A DNA stretch of 64,000 nt from Simiduia litorea (GCF_042853465.1 NZ_AP031497.1:2108001-2172000), one strand, 5' to 3'. Shown: positions 43,211 to 51,992, counted from the first letter of the stretch. The notes: a model not told the origin generated them from the letters alone. Numbers and translations are program-made.

Positions 43211-44230
43211 ATGGCGTCTCCCGATAAAGCCTATATCAGCGCAGAAAATGCAACCCATGCGGTTACTTGGATGCCACCGCAGGTAGGTCAACAGGCCAAT
43301 AAAGTACCGACTGCTGAAAAAGAAGCACGTGAAGCTGAGCGGCGTCAGGCTGAGCGGGCTAAAGAGCGGGTTGAAGATGTTGAACCGGCAAAACTGCCCA
43401 CAGCCGAGGAAATCGCGGCTGTCTTTGATGCGGCAAGAAAAGAAGGTTTCGCCGAAGGGTTAGCTGCGGGCATGGCTCAGGGTTTCGAAAAGGGCCGTGA
43501 GGATGGCACTGAAAAATCTTACGCGGAGCACCATGCAGAAGCGGAACGGTTAAAGACACAGCTACAGAATATGATAGGTGACTTATCAGGCCCAACGGAG
43601 CAACAGCAGCAGCATATTTCAAACCAACTGACGCAAGTGATTAAGCGCCTAACCCGTAAACTCGTGTTGACAGAGCTGTCAACGCCGAGCCCGCATATTG
43701 AAAATTTGGTCGCTGCCTGTGTTGCTTTATTGCCTGCAACCCAAACGACTAGACGCGCCGTTATTCAATTACATCCTGATGACCTAGCCTATTTACGCGG
43801 CGAAGCTGAATTAGCGTCTATTTTAACGTCGTGTGAATGGCAATCCAATTCCGATGTATTGCAGGGTGGCTGTGTGGTGACGTCCCAAAGTAGTCTGCTA
43901 GACGCTAGCGTTGAGTCGCAATTGCAAGCGCTGTTTGAACATTTTGACGATGGTAGTTTTGCCAATGATGTTGCTGATGAACCCGAAGTAGACACCGGTT
44001 TAACAAAAACACATGGCGAACTCGACGACGTACAAAGGCCACCCGAGGATTCAGATGCCGACTTAACAGGGCCGCAGGGTTCGTCCGACGGGTTAACCGA
44101 TGATCTTGCATCGCGGCCCGCTTCAACGCTTGCACCGGATAACACTGATTCAACCGAACCAGCGGGAAGTGTTGAGCCCTTAACACCCACCGATTTAACG
44201 ACCAATGACGGCGAATCAAATGTGGAGTGA
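43211..44230 (+). CDS. fliH: FliH, regulator of the flagellar export ATPase, with a long acidic tail
   Basis: FliH holds the FliI ATPase at the export gate. Residues 75-100 contain the GxxxG repeat of the family (EGFAEGLAAGMAQGFEKGREDG). The conserved globular domain (VLTELSTPSPHIENLVAACVALLP...VIQLHPDDLAYL...GGCVVTSQSSLLDASVESQLQALFE) ends near residue 245. About 95 further residues rich in Asp, Glu, Thr, Pro and Ser follow, which most FliH proteins (230-270 residues) lack. The tail overlaps the fliI start. Confidence 0.92.
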   Translation: MASPDKAYISAENATHAVTWMPPQVGQQANKVPTAEKEAREAERRQAERAKERVEDVEPAKLPTAEEIAAVFDAARKEGFAEGLAAGMAQGFEKGREDGTEKSYAEHHAEAERLKTQLQNMIGDLSGPTEQQQQHISNQLTQVIKRLTRKLVLTELSTPSPHIENLVAACVALLPATQTTRRAVIQLHPDDLAYLRGEAELASILTSCEWQSNSDVLQGGCVVTSQSSLLDASVESQLQALFEHFDDGSFANDVADEPEVDTGLTKTHGELDDVQRPPEDSDADLTGPQGSSDGLTDDLASRPASTLAPDNTDSTEPAGSVEPLTPTDLTTNDGESNVE

Positions 44231-45602
44231 AATCGCGAGCAGCATCAATGCGCGAGTGCCAGGTAAGGGTGAGGCATTATTGCCGAGAGTTGAAGGGCGA
44301 CTTACCCGTGTCGTCGGCATGACCCTTGAGGCTGAGGGAATAGATGTTTCCATTGGTCAAGCGTGCGACATTTTGACTAAGGCGGGTCCTGTTGCCGCTG
44401 AAGTCGTCGGTTTTAGCGATCAAAAAGTTTTTCTCATGCCGATGGCGCAGACCTCCAGTTTGCGTGTCGGCACACGTGTACGTCCCAGAGCACGAGTCGA
44501 CGGTATTTTGGTCGGAAGTGGTTTGCTGGGACGCGTCATCGATGCATTGGGTCAGCCCTTAGACAGAAGAGGCCCACTAACGGACGTCGCAACGTCTGAA
44601 TTAGGCCTGCAAAGTATTAATCCACTCGATCGACACCCGATTTCTGAGCCCTTAGATGTAGGCATTCGTGCTATCAACGGTTTATTGACGGTGGGCAAAG
44701 GTCAGCGTATCGGGCTATTTGCCGGTAGCGGTGTGGGTAAGAGTGTATTGATGGGGATGATGACGCGGTTTACCCAAGCGGATGTGGTCGTGGTTGGCTT
44801 AATTGGCGAGCGCGGGCGAGAGGTGAAAGAATTCGTCGATCATATTTTAGGCAAAGAAGGATTGGCGCGTGCAGTGGTGGTGGCCTCGCCTGCGGATGAT
44901 GCGCCCTTGCAACGGCTCCGAGCATCACATTTGGCAACAGAGATTGCAGAGCACTTCCGCGATAAGGGTAAAAACGTGCTGCTGTTGATGGATTCTTTAA
45001 CCCGATATGCGCAAGCGCAACGGGAAATAGCATTGGCCATCGGCGAACCACCGGCGACCCGCGGCTACCCGCCTTCGGTATTTGCCCGACTACCTCAACT
45101 GGTCGAGCGTGCCGGTAATGGGGTGGAAGGGGGTGGTTCTATTACCGCCTTTTATACCGTGTTGACCGAAGGTGACGATTTACAAGATCCCATTGCAGAT
45201 TCAGCTCGGGCCATTCTCGATGGTCACATCGTCTTATCGAGGCGCTTAGCTGATGAAGGGTTATACCCTGCGATTGATGTGGAGGCTTCCATTAGCCGAG
45301 TCATGCCCAATGTGGTGAGCGAGCAGCATTTAAGAGCAGCTCAGCAGTTCAAGGGTATGATGTCCCAATACACGCAAAATAAAGACCTTATTAGTATTGG
45401 CGCTTATCAGCCAGGTTCGGACAAGGCGCTGGATCTGGCCATCGAGCGTTTGCCTTACTTAAAGGATTATGTCCGTCAGGCGCTCAACCAGCCGGTAGGT
45501 TTTCGAGATGCGGAGCAGGGCTTAAAGGCATTGTTACAACCTGCAACGCTCAAACCATCAATGGATAGAGTCGGTTCCCAACCTGAAGCACGCTCGCCAT
45601 GA
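44205..45602 (+). CDS. fliI: FliI, flagellum-specific export ATPase
   Basis: The 465-residue F1-type ATPase has Walker A in residues 170-181 (GLFAGSGVGKSV), the GERGREVKEF segment and the LLLMDSLTRYAQAQREIALAIGEPP block. It powers export with FliH and FliJ. Two starts are possible, 44205 (MTANQMW) and 44220 (MWSEIAS); both overlap the fliH end and neither has a clear ribosome site. The last bases overlap fliJ by four. Confidence 0.96.
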   Translation: MTANQMWSEIASSINARVPGKGEALLPRVEGRLTRVVGMTLEAEGIDVSIGQACDILTKAGPVAAEVVGFSDQKVFLMPMAQTSSLRVGTRVRPRARVDGILVGSGLLGRVIDALGQPLDRRGPLTDVATSELGLQSINPLDRHPISEPLDVGIRAINGLLTVGKGQRIGLFAGSGVGKSVLMGMMTRFTQADVVVVGLIGERGREVKEFVDHILGKEGLARAVVVASPADDAPLQRLRASHLATEIAEHFRDKGKNVLLLMDSLTRYAQAQREIALAIGEPPATRGYPPSVFARLPQLVERAGNGVEGGGSITAFYTVLTEGDDLQDPIADSARAILDGHIVLSRRLADEGLYPAIDVEASISRVMPNVVSEQHLRAAQQFKGMMSQYTQNKDLISIGAYQPGSDKALDLAIERLPYLKDYVRQALNQPVGFRDAEQGLKALLQPATLKPSMDRVGSQPEARSP

Positions 45603-46030
45603 GTATGCGGCTAAAACGCGCCGAGCTTGTGATCAGACTTGCTCGCCGTAAGGAAGATCAAGCCTCAAGCTTGCTGCGCCAATGGCGCGAGCGAGTGGAA
45701 AATCAGCGGCAACAGTTGTCTGAGCTTGAGAGCTACCAAGGTAGTTTTCATAGTCGCCCTCTAGGTGCGCAGCCCATACAAAGTTTGATCACGGAAAGCG
45801 CTTTTTTGACACAATTATCTCAGGTGGTCGATGAACAGCGTCAACGCTTGGCCCAGATGGAACATCAATACCAGCTGTATGTGGGTCATTGGCAAACCTT
45901 ACATAAGCGACGTCAGCTGCTGGATGAACATCGAGATAGGGTTGCGTTAGATGAAAATCAGCGTTTGGATAAGCAATGGGACAAGCTTTGCGATGAACTG
46001 AGCATGGCTGCCTTTTCAGCTAAAAAATAA
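45599..46030 (+). CDS. fliJ: FliJ, flagellar export chaperone and ATPase stalk
   Basis: The 143-residue protein is almost entirely coiled coil (MRLKRAELVIRLARRKEDQASSLLRQWRERVENQRQQLSELESYQ...), as expected for the FliJ rod that inserts into the FliI hexamer. It overlaps fliI by ATGA. It is the last structural gene of the fliE operon. Confidence 0.93.
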   Translation: MSMRLKRAELVIRLARRKEDQASSLLRQWRERVENQRQQLSELESYQGSFHSRPLGAQPIQSLITESAFLTQLSQVVDEQRQRLAQMEHQYQLYVGHWQTLHKRRQLLDEHRDRVALDENQRLDKQWDKLCDELSMAAFSAKK

Positions 46031-46061
46031 TTGTCTTATGACAGATAGCAAAAACCAACAG

Positions 46062-46070
46062 TTTTTTGAC
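46062..46070 (+). promoter_or_regulatory. TTTTTTGAC box upstream of hsbA
   Basis: It shares the longer context CAACAGTTTTTTGAC with the box at 35014 upstream of fleQ. No sigma-54 promoter is seen next to it. Confidence 0.35.
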
Positions 46071-46171
46071 GCTCATTATATGACAATGGAATAATCAGCT
46101 ATGCTTAGCCTTGAGTGCTGCCTTCGGTAGTCTCGCTCAGTGATATTGCCCGACATTGGAAGGATACAACT

Positions 46172-46477
46172 ATGGGAATTCGCGCCACCTATATAGCAGA
46201 CGACAGCCAACTCACCATTGCGATTGAGGGTCGATTTGATTTTTCTGCGCACCAGGAGTTTCGTTCTGCCTATGAAAACGCTGATCCAAGGCCCGTGCGC
46301 TACATTGTTGACATGAAAGATACCAACTACCTCGATAGTTCAGCGCTGGGGATGTTGTTGTTGCTACGCGATCACGCGGGTGGTGATGGCTCGGATATCA
46401 CCATTGTGAACTGTAGCCAAGATGTCAAAAAAATTCTTACCATCTCAAATTTTGAGCAACTCTTTACAATCACGTAA
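46172..46477 (+). CDS. hsbA: HsbA-like STAS-domain anti-sigma-factor antagonist
   Basis: The 101-residue STAS protein has the family switch motif YLDSSALGMLLLLRDH, whose serine is the phosphorylation site. The start at 46172 follows GAAGGAT; the frame is open upstream to 46115. Together with the next two genes it matches the Pseudomonas HptB-HsbR-HsbA pathway, in which HsbA binds the anti-sigma factor FlgM when unphosphorylated or a diguanylate cyclase when phosphorylated. That role is inferred from family and context. Confidence 0.88.
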   Translation: MGIRATYIADDSQLTIAIEGRFDFSAHQEFRSAYENADPRPVRYIVDMKDTNYLDSSALGMLLLLRDHAGGDGSDITIVNCSQDVKKILTISNFEQLFTIT

Positions 46478-46501
46478 TCGCGTTTGCCGGGTGGATTGCG
46501 C

Positions 46502-48205
46502 ATGGTAACCAGTGCAGCACTGACCATATTAATAGCCGATGACACCAAGACGGATAGACTTATTCTCGAACGTATCGTTAAGAATGAAGGGCACAATGTC
46601 GTTAGCGTGGAAAATGGTGTTGAGGCAGTTCGCGCTTTCGAAGACGTACATCCAGACATTGTTTTACTCGATGCTTTAATGCCTGAAATGGATGGTTTTG
46701 AGGCCGCAAAAGCGATTAAAGAATCGGCCGGTGATGACATGGTACCGGTGATCTTTTTGACGTCTTTAAATGACACTGAATCCTTAGTTAAGTGTCTCAG
46801 CGCCGGTGGCGACGATTTTCTATCGAAGCCCTATAACCGCGTTATCTTACAAGCCAAGATTAAAGCCTTTTCCCGTATGCGTGATATGCATTCGACCATG
46901 CGTATGCAACGCAACCAAATTCAATCTCATCACGACCACATGTTGCAAGAGCAGGCTGTGGCCAAGCAGGTGTTCGATAACATTGCCCACAGTGGCTGTT
47001 TACATGCATCCAATGTTAACTATTTTATGTCGCCGTTGGCGGTATTTAATGGTGATGTCTTAGTTGGCGCATTGAGGCCATCGGGCAGTATGATGATCTT
47101 ATTAGGTGATTTTACCGGTCACGGCTTGCCGGCTGCCATCGGCGCTATGCCACTGGCTTCAACCTTCTACGGAATGGCACACAAAGGGTTTTCACTATCA
47201 GATATTTTGCGGGAGATTAATCAAAAGCTAAAAGATACCTTGCCCGTAGGTCTTTTTTGTTGCGCCACCATGGTCGAAATGAATTTTGCTCGAAACCAAA
47301 TTAGAATTTGGAATGGCGGCTTACCTGATTGTTTTATCTACCGAAAGGCGAGTAAAAAAGTGGAAGTGGTTAAGTCGAACCATTTGCCACTGGGAGTAGT
47401 TGCAGGAAAAGCGTTTAAAGAAAATAGCTGCTTCATCGAATTAGATGAAGGCGATCGCGTATTTCTTTGGTCTGACGGGATTCATGAGGCACGCAACGGT
47501 AAAGGCGAGATGTTTGGTGAGCAGCGATTACTTAATGTGTTTCATCACGTATCAGATGGCGCAGGTATTTTTGAAGATATTCTTACCGCTGTTCATGATT
47601 TTGTCGGTTCTGTCGAACGCGATGACGATCTGTCGTTGGTTGAGCTTGTTATGCAATCGCCGTCAAACCTCGAGCAATTGCAAGAGCAGCATGGTAGTAG
47701 CGCGGCACGCGGTTTAACGGAATGGTCTTTAATCTTTGAAGTAAAGGCGGCAAGCTTTCGGTTTTTTGACCCATTGCCTTTATTGCTGGATATTTTGCAC
47801 TCCGTGCCAGGATTAAGAAAACATGGTGGCAACCTCTATACAATTTTGGCTGAGCTCTATTCGAACGCCCTTGAGCACGGGGTGCTTAAATTGGATTCGG
47901 CCATGAAAAGATCCGCTGATGGCTTTCTAGAATATTATAATCTTCGCTCACAGCGCCTCGATCAAACCAAAGGCTCTGTGACCTTCGGCATCAGTCATAA
48001 ATTGCAAACAGATGGCGGTCTATTAACGATATCGGTTAAGGATACAGGCGATGGTTTTGACTACAAGAATATCCACGCTAACGCTGGTAATCTGGGTTAT
48101 TCAGGTCGAGGGATTCATTTAATTGGTGACCTTTCGCAAAAGGTGACTTATAAAGGCGTTGGCAATGAAGTGGAAGTCGAGTTTGCTTGGCATGAAGATC
48201 ATTAG
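46502..48205 (+). CDS. hsbR: HsbR-like response regulator with PP2C phosphatase and kinase-type ATPase domains
   Basis: The 567-residue protein has a receiver domain with Asp57 (PDIVLLDALMPEMDG), a PP2C/SpoIIE phosphatase domain (about 190-395; VGALRPSGSMMILLGDFTGHGLPAAIGAMP, FLWSDGIHEARN, RDDDLSLVEL) and a C-terminal HATPase domain (430-565; AELYSNALEHGVLKLD, VKDTGDGFDY, GRGIHLIGDLSQKV). It can therefore both phosphorylate and dephosphorylate HsbA. The ATG at 46502 with GGTGGA upstream is preferred to a TTG at 46484. Confidence 0.9.
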   Translation: MVTSAALTILIADDTKTDRLILERIVKNEGHNVVSVENGVEAVRAFEDVHPDIVLLDALMPEMDGFEAAKAIKESAGDDMVPVIFLTSLNDTESLVKCLSAGGDDFLSKPYNRVILQAKIKAFSRMRDMHSTMRMQRNQIQSHHDHMLQEQAVAKQVFDNIAHSGCLHASNVNYFMSPLAVFNGDVLVGALRPSGSMMILLGDFTGHGLPAAIGAMPLASTFYGMAHKGFSLSDILREINQKLKDTLPVGLFCCATMVEMNFARNQIRIWNGGLPDCFIYRKASKKVEVVKSNHLPLGVVAGKAFKENSCFIELDEGDRVFLWSDGIHEARNGKGEMFGEQRLLNVFHHVSDGAGIFEDILTAVHDFVGSVERDDDLSLVELVMQSPSNLEQLQEQHGSSAARGLTEWSLIFEVKAASFRFFDPLPLLLDILHSVPGLRKHGGNLYTILAELYSNALEHGVLKLDSAMKRSADGFLEYYNLRSQRLDQTKGSVTFGISHKLQTDGGLLTISVKDTGDGFDYKNIHANAGNLGYSGRGIHLIGDLSQKVTYKGVGNEVEVEFAWHEDH

Positions 48206-48249
48206 CGAGTTCGGGTGTCATTTGGGAATCATGATGGAATCAGTTACGT

Positions 48250-48582
48250 ATGAAACAGTTAGACATTGAAGCGATCGAAACACTGAAAGACGTGATGGAA
48301 GATGAATTCAGCATTCTGTTAGATACTTTTTTTGAAGACTCCAAATTGCGCTTAGATGATCTGCAAAGCAACATTTTGTCTAACGATGCTGAAGCCCTAC
48401 GGCGTACCGCCCATAGCTTTAAAGGCAGTGCGAGCAATCTAGGTGCGTTAGCTTTAGCTGATCTATGTATGCGGGCGGAGTCTCTAGGTGCGAAGAAAAG
48501 TCTTGAGGGCGCTGATAGCTTGGTAAGCCAAATTAAAGCTGAATATTTAGCAGTTGAAATATTACTTAAGTCCTACCTCTAA
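48250..48582 (+). CDS. hptB: HptB-like histidine phosphotransfer protein
   Basis: The 110-residue single Hpt domain has the phosphorylatable His55 in RRTAHSFKGSASNLGALALADLC. In Pseudomonas HptB receives phosphate from several hybrid kinases and passes it to HsbR, linking motility to biofilm formation. It lies 45 bp downstream of hsbR in the same direction. Partner kinases are not in this window. Confidence 0.9.
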   Translation: MKQLDIEAIETLKDVMEDEFSILLDTFFEDSKLRLDDLQSNILSNDAEALRRTAHSFKGSASNLGALALADLCMRAESLGAKKSLEGADSLVSQIKAEYLAVEILLKSYL

Positions 48583-48620
48583 AATACGGTTTTTGCCCCA
48601 TACGCCAGCCAGAGAGTTAG

Positions 48621-48637
48621 TTGGCAACAAATTTGCA
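48621..48637 (+). promoter_or_regulatory. Sigma-54 promoter of fliK
   Basis: TTGGCAACAAATTTGCA has a full TTGGCA -24 box and TTTGCA -12 box with correct spacing, 118 bp upstream of the fliK start. Confidence 0.82.
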
Positions 48638-48715
48638 ATATCCCCTGCACTAGATCCATCGAGGCCACGGTTGAGGTCTTAACGTTTGGATGTGCATCAA
48701 TAGTTGCCTGCAGTA

Positions 48716-48730
48716 GGCAAATTATTGCCG
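48716..48730. promoter_or_regulatory. GGCAAA-N4-TGCCG element in the fliK leader
   Basis: GGCAAA-TTAT-TGCCG lies about 80 bp downstream of the fliK -12 element. A second dyad, TTGCC-N7-GGCAA, overlaps its left end (48704-48720). Downstream enhancers are known for FlrC in Vibrio. Confidence 0.5.
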
Positions 48731-48754
48731 GCTAATAACCATGGGGTTGTATTT

Positions 48755-50176
48755 ATGAGCGTAAACCAAGCAGCAATACAAGGGTTGAGTGCGCTGATGT
48801 CATTAGGTGCTAAATCAAAACCCCTACCGCGAGATGATGGTTTCAAATCGGCAATGGCTGATGCTCAGGTACAACACACTCGGTCAAAACCTCAACAAGC
48901 GCGGATGTCCGAGGACTTGAAACCCGCTCATCCACCGGCCGAGGTATCTGACCCAGTAAGGTCAGACGCTAACGAGCGTGAAGCGTCGCCAGTCGATGAT
49001 CTGCCGGCATCTTCAGAGCCAGGGTCACAATCAGCGTCAAAGTCAGTAGAGGCCGACGGGCAGAGTTCGCGAGACGACAATCCGGTCGAGGACGAATCCA
49101 CAGCCGATGTTAACCCTACGGAAATCCAAGATGGTTTGCAGCCCGATGATTTGGTGCCAACCAGCGCGCTCTTGGCTCCCCAATTTCATCCCCTAACAAC
49201 CCCCAATCACGGAGGGGGAGATGAATTTAATTTGGCCGTTTCAATTCCTATGGATGGCAGCCCGCTTACTGTTCTTGGCGGTCAGAAAGGCGGGGCTTTG
49301 CTGGTTTCCGGCGCTACCCTAGACAAGGCAGGGATTAATGGCAACGGTCTAAGCGCGACGCTCGACGGCGCTGACTCACTAGGCATTACGCGCATGTCTT
49401 TATCATCTGCCCCTCACGCTGGGCAAGCGGCGCTTGCCACGCAAATACCAAACGTAAAAGAGACGATTTCAGGCTTGGTGCTCATGGGCGCTGAAGATAC
49501 AGAATTAGATGTTGGACTTGGGCTAGACCGAGATAGCCAAGGCAAGACGCAGGTAATAACAGGCGTCAGCGATAAACTATTGCTAAGCCCAAGCCAAAAG
49601 GTACTTGCAGCCACCTTAATGCAAACAGATACCGGCATGCTAAAAGTTGATCCGTCGCCTGACCAAAAAGCGACTGCGCTCAAGGCATCCAGTGAAGCAA
49701 TATCCAGTATCTCTAGCGCTTTTTCGACCAGCACCAATAGCTTAAACAGTCGCATCCAACCCATCACCGTACCGGTCAACCAGCCTCATTGGGCGCAGTC
49801 TGCTGGCGAGCGCGTTGTCTGGATGGTGTCGCAAAAGCTGCAATCAGCAGAAATTCAGTTGGATCCACCTGAGCTGGGCCCGCTGCAGGTCAAGGTTAGT
49901 GTTCAACACGATCAAGTGAGTATCACCTTCGTTAGCCACAGCGCCCACGTTCGCGATGCGTTAGATCAACACGCCCTACGATTAAGGGAAATGTTTGAAG
50001 GGCAGGGACTCGATCTAGTGGATGTCGATGTGTCAGATCAATCCTTCCAGCAGCGAGAGGAGCAGGGTGATAGCCAGCCCCACTCAGGCGAACTGCAGGA
50101 TGATGTGGACTCCATTAACGAAACACAGATGATCACCACAAAGCTGTCTAGCCAGCTAGTCGATCATTTTGTCTAA
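48755..50176 (+). CDS. fliK: FliK, hook-length control protein
   Basis: The 473-residue protein has a long low-complexity N-terminal ruler region rich in Ser, Asp, Ala and Pro. The C-terminal hook-length domain (WMVSQKLQSAEIQLDPPELGPLQVKVSVQHDQVSITFVSHSAHVRDALDQHALRLREMF) is about residues 345-430. FliK measures the hook and switches FlhB export specificity. The start at 48755 follows GGGG; the frame is open upstream to 48704. It has its own sigma-54 promoter. Confidence 0.93.
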   Translation: MSVNQAAIQGLSALMSLGAKSKPLPRDDGFKSAMADAQVQHTRSKPQQARMSEDLKPAHPPAEVSDPVRSDANEREASPVDDLPASSEPGSQSASKSVEADGQSSRDDNPVEDESTADVNPTEIQDGLQPDDLVPTSALLAPQFHPLTTPNHGGGDEFNLAVSIPMDGSPLTVLGGQKGGALLVSGATLDKAGINGNGLSATLDGADSLGITRMSLSSAPHAGQAALATQIPNVKETISGLVLMGAEDTELDVGLGLDRDSQGKTQVITGVSDKLLLSPSQKVLAATLMQTDTGMLKVDPSPDQKATALKASSEAISSISSAFSTSTNSLNSRIQPITVPVNQPHWAQSAGERVVWMVSQKLQSAEIQLDPPELGPLQVKVSVQHDQVSITFVSHSAHVRDALDQHALRLREMFEGQGLDLVDVDVSDQSFQQREEQGDSQPHSGELQDDVDSINETQMITTKLSSQLVDHFV

Positions 50177-50351
50177 TCAGCGAACACCGAAGGTCGTGAG
50201 CTCCGTGCCGCCAAAAACTCGGCGCTATCGGTAACTCACTGTATCGGTGAACTACACTTCTTCTGCACAAATTACATTTTGTGTCATAGCACTAGTCTCC
50301 GGTTATATCCCAGGGTGAGCAAATACCTTGCTTGTTAGAGTCTACTCGCAT

Positions 50352-50368
50352 ATGGCACGTAGTTTGCT
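50352..50368 (+). promoter_or_regulatory. Sigma-54 promoter of the fliL operon
   Basis: ATGGCACGTAGTTTGCT contains the exact TGGCACG -24 and TTGCT -12 boxes, one of the best matches in the window. It is about 50 bp before fliL. Confidence 0.9.
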
Positions 50369-50395
50369 GGAACCCTCTATATGGGATTTTTAGTT

Positions 50396-50417
50396 GTCAA
50401 AACGACGGACTTTTGAC
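50396..50417. promoter_or_regulatory. Inverted pair of T-tract-GAC boxes in the fliL leader
   Basis: GTCAAAA (50396-50402) and TTTTGAC (50411-50417) form a perfect 7-bp inverted repeat with an 8-base spacer, beginning 29 bp after the -12 element and ending at the fliL ATG. This is the only complete dyad of the recurring box and suggests a dimeric regulator. Confidence 0.55.
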
Positions 50418-50951
50418 ATGGCAAAACCAAATGAAACACCGGAAGTAGAAGTTGCTGCGGAAACTGCTGGCGGCAAGAAAAAACTCATTATTCTGATTGT
50501 GCTAGGCATGGTCTTGGTGGGCATCTCTGTTGGTGGAACTTTATTCGCATTGAAAATGTTTGGTGGTGAAGAAGCCGCCGTTGCCCTAGAGGGGGGTGAG
50601 GACGGCGAAGCGGCTGCGCCTGTGGTGAAACTTCCTGCAGTCTATTTTCCTCTCAAGCCGGCCATTATCGTGAATTTCCAGTCGCGTGGTAGGCAGCGTT
50701 TTCTTCAGGCAGAGGTAACCTTAAAAATGCGCGAGCAAGATGTTGTTGCCGCCGTAGAATTGCATATGCCCATGATTAGAAACGCCTTGGTCATGTTGCT
50801 AGGTGGTCAGGTCTATGAGGACTTGCAAACACCAGAAGGGAAGGAGCTTTTACGTCAACAAGCGCTGGCTGAAATACAGCGCTTAATTGAAATTGAAATT
50901 GGTAAGCCCGGCGTTGAGCAAGTGCTGTTTACCAACTTCGTGATGCAGTAG
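50418..50951 (+). CDS. fliL: FliL, basal-body-associated stator protein
   Basis: The 177-residue protein has one membrane segment at about residues 27-48 (LIILIVLGMVLVGISVGGTLFAL), an acidic linker and a periplasmic FliL domain (YFPLKPAIIVNFQSRGRQRFLQAEVTLKMREQDVVAAVELHMPMIRNALVMLL). The ATG at 50418 is preferred; a TTG at 50394 would read through the inverted operator. It heads the fliLMNOPQR-flhB operon. Confidence 0.93.
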   Translation: MAKPNETPEVEVAAETAGGKKKLIILIVLGMVLVGISVGGTLFALKMFGGEEAAVALEGGEDGEAAAPVVKLPAVYFPLKPAIIVNFQSRGRQRFLQAEVTLKMREQDVVAAVELHMPMIRNALVMLLGGQVYEDLQTPEGKELLRQQALAEIQRLIEIEIGKPGVEQVLFTNFVMQ

Positions 50952-50960
50952 GAGCTAAGG

Positions 50961-51956
50961 GTGCAAGATCTATTATCACAAGACGAAATTGATGCCTTAC
51001 TTCATGGCGTCGATGATGGCGATATAGATACAGATTCCGATGAAGATCCGGGTTCGGTTAAATCCTATGACTTAACCAGTCAGGATCGTATTGTCCGCGG
51101 GCGTATGCCCACCTTGGAAATGATCAATGAACGCTTTGCGCGCTATATGCGTATTAGCATGTTTAATTTGTTACGCCGGACCGCTGATGTATCCTCCGGT
51201 GGCATACAAATTCAAAAGTTCGGTGAATACGTACATACCCTTTATGTACCAACCAGTTTGAATATGGTGAAATTTCGTCCCCTACGTGGTACTGCCTTAC
51301 TGATACTCGACGCCAAACTTGTTTTCAAACTGGTAGACAATTTCTTTGGCGGTGATGGTCGCCACGCAAAGATTGAGGGTAGAGAGTTTACCCCGACAGA
51401 ATTGCGCGTGGTACAGATTGTTTTGGAACAAGCCTTCATAGATTTACGCGAAGCTTGGAAGGCGGTGATGCCGATAGAGTTTGATTACATCAATTCAGAA
51501 GTTAACCCGTCTATGGCCAATATTGTTAGCCCAAGTGAAGTGGTGGTTGTAAGCACCTTTCATGTTGAGTTAGACGGTGGCGGCGGTGATTTTCATATTA
51601 CCTTGCCTTACTCGATGATTGAACCCATACGCGAAGTGCTGGATGCGGGTTTACAAAGTGATTCAGATGATCAAGATGAGCGCTGGGTAAAGTCTTTGCG
51701 TGAAGACGTAATGAGCGCGAAGGTAAAATTGGAGTGCGATATTGCAAGAGGGCAAATTACCCTGCGAGATATCGTCAATCTAAAGCCTGGTGATGTTATA
51801 CCGATTAATTTTCCGGACAAGCATATTATCACTGCCAATGGCGTTCCTGTGTTTCAAGCCAAATTTGGTCAGTCTCGGAAAAATCTAGCATTTTCTATTG
51901 ATGAATTTATCGACCGGTCTAAACCCGGCTATTTGAGCGATATTGGTTTTGAATAA
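50961..51956 (+). CDS. fliM: FliM, flagellar motor switch protein
   Basis: The 331-residue protein begins (GTG start) with the CheY-binding segment LLSQDEIDALLHGVDDGD. The middle domain includes MISxER-like EMINERFARYMRISMFNLLRRTADVSSG and GGGDFHITLPYSMIEPIREVL, and the C-terminal part is FliN-like. FliM with FliG and FliN forms the switch complex that receives phosphorylated CheY. It is ten bases after fliL. Confidence 0.96.
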   Translation: MQDLLSQDEIDALLHGVDDGDIDTDSDEDPGSVKSYDLTSQDRIVRGRMPTLEMINERFARYMRISMFNLLRRTADVSSGGIQIQKFGEYVHTLYVPTSLNMVKFRPLRGTALLILDAKLVFKLVDNFFGGDGRHAKIEGREFTPTELRVVQIVLEQAFIDLREAWKAVMPIEFDYINSEVNPSMANIVSPSEVVVVSTFHVELDGGGGDFHITLPYSMIEPIREVLDAGLQSDSDDQDERWVKSLREDVMSAKVKLECDIARGQITLRDIVNLKPGDVIPINFPDKHIITANGVPVFQAKFGQSRKNLAFSIDEFIDRSKPGYLSDIGFE

Positions 51957-51992
51957 TTATCGCTTCGGATTGAATACGAGTGGGAGTATGTG

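Noticed and set aside
43789..44219. Minus-strand frames opposite the FliH acidic tail as an overlapping gene
   Set aside because: The Ser/Val-rich translation has no family likeness and is explained by reading the Asp/Thr/Glu-rich tail in reverse.
45801..45812. TTTTTTGAC inside fliJ
   Set aside because: It is in coding sequence with no promoter nearby; not counted among the candidate FleQ boxes.
50177..50351. Possible small RNA or tRNA in the fliK-fliL spacer
   Set aside because: No cloverleaf, strong hairpin with T tract or conserved motif could be found; it appears to be ordinary spacer before the fliL promoter.
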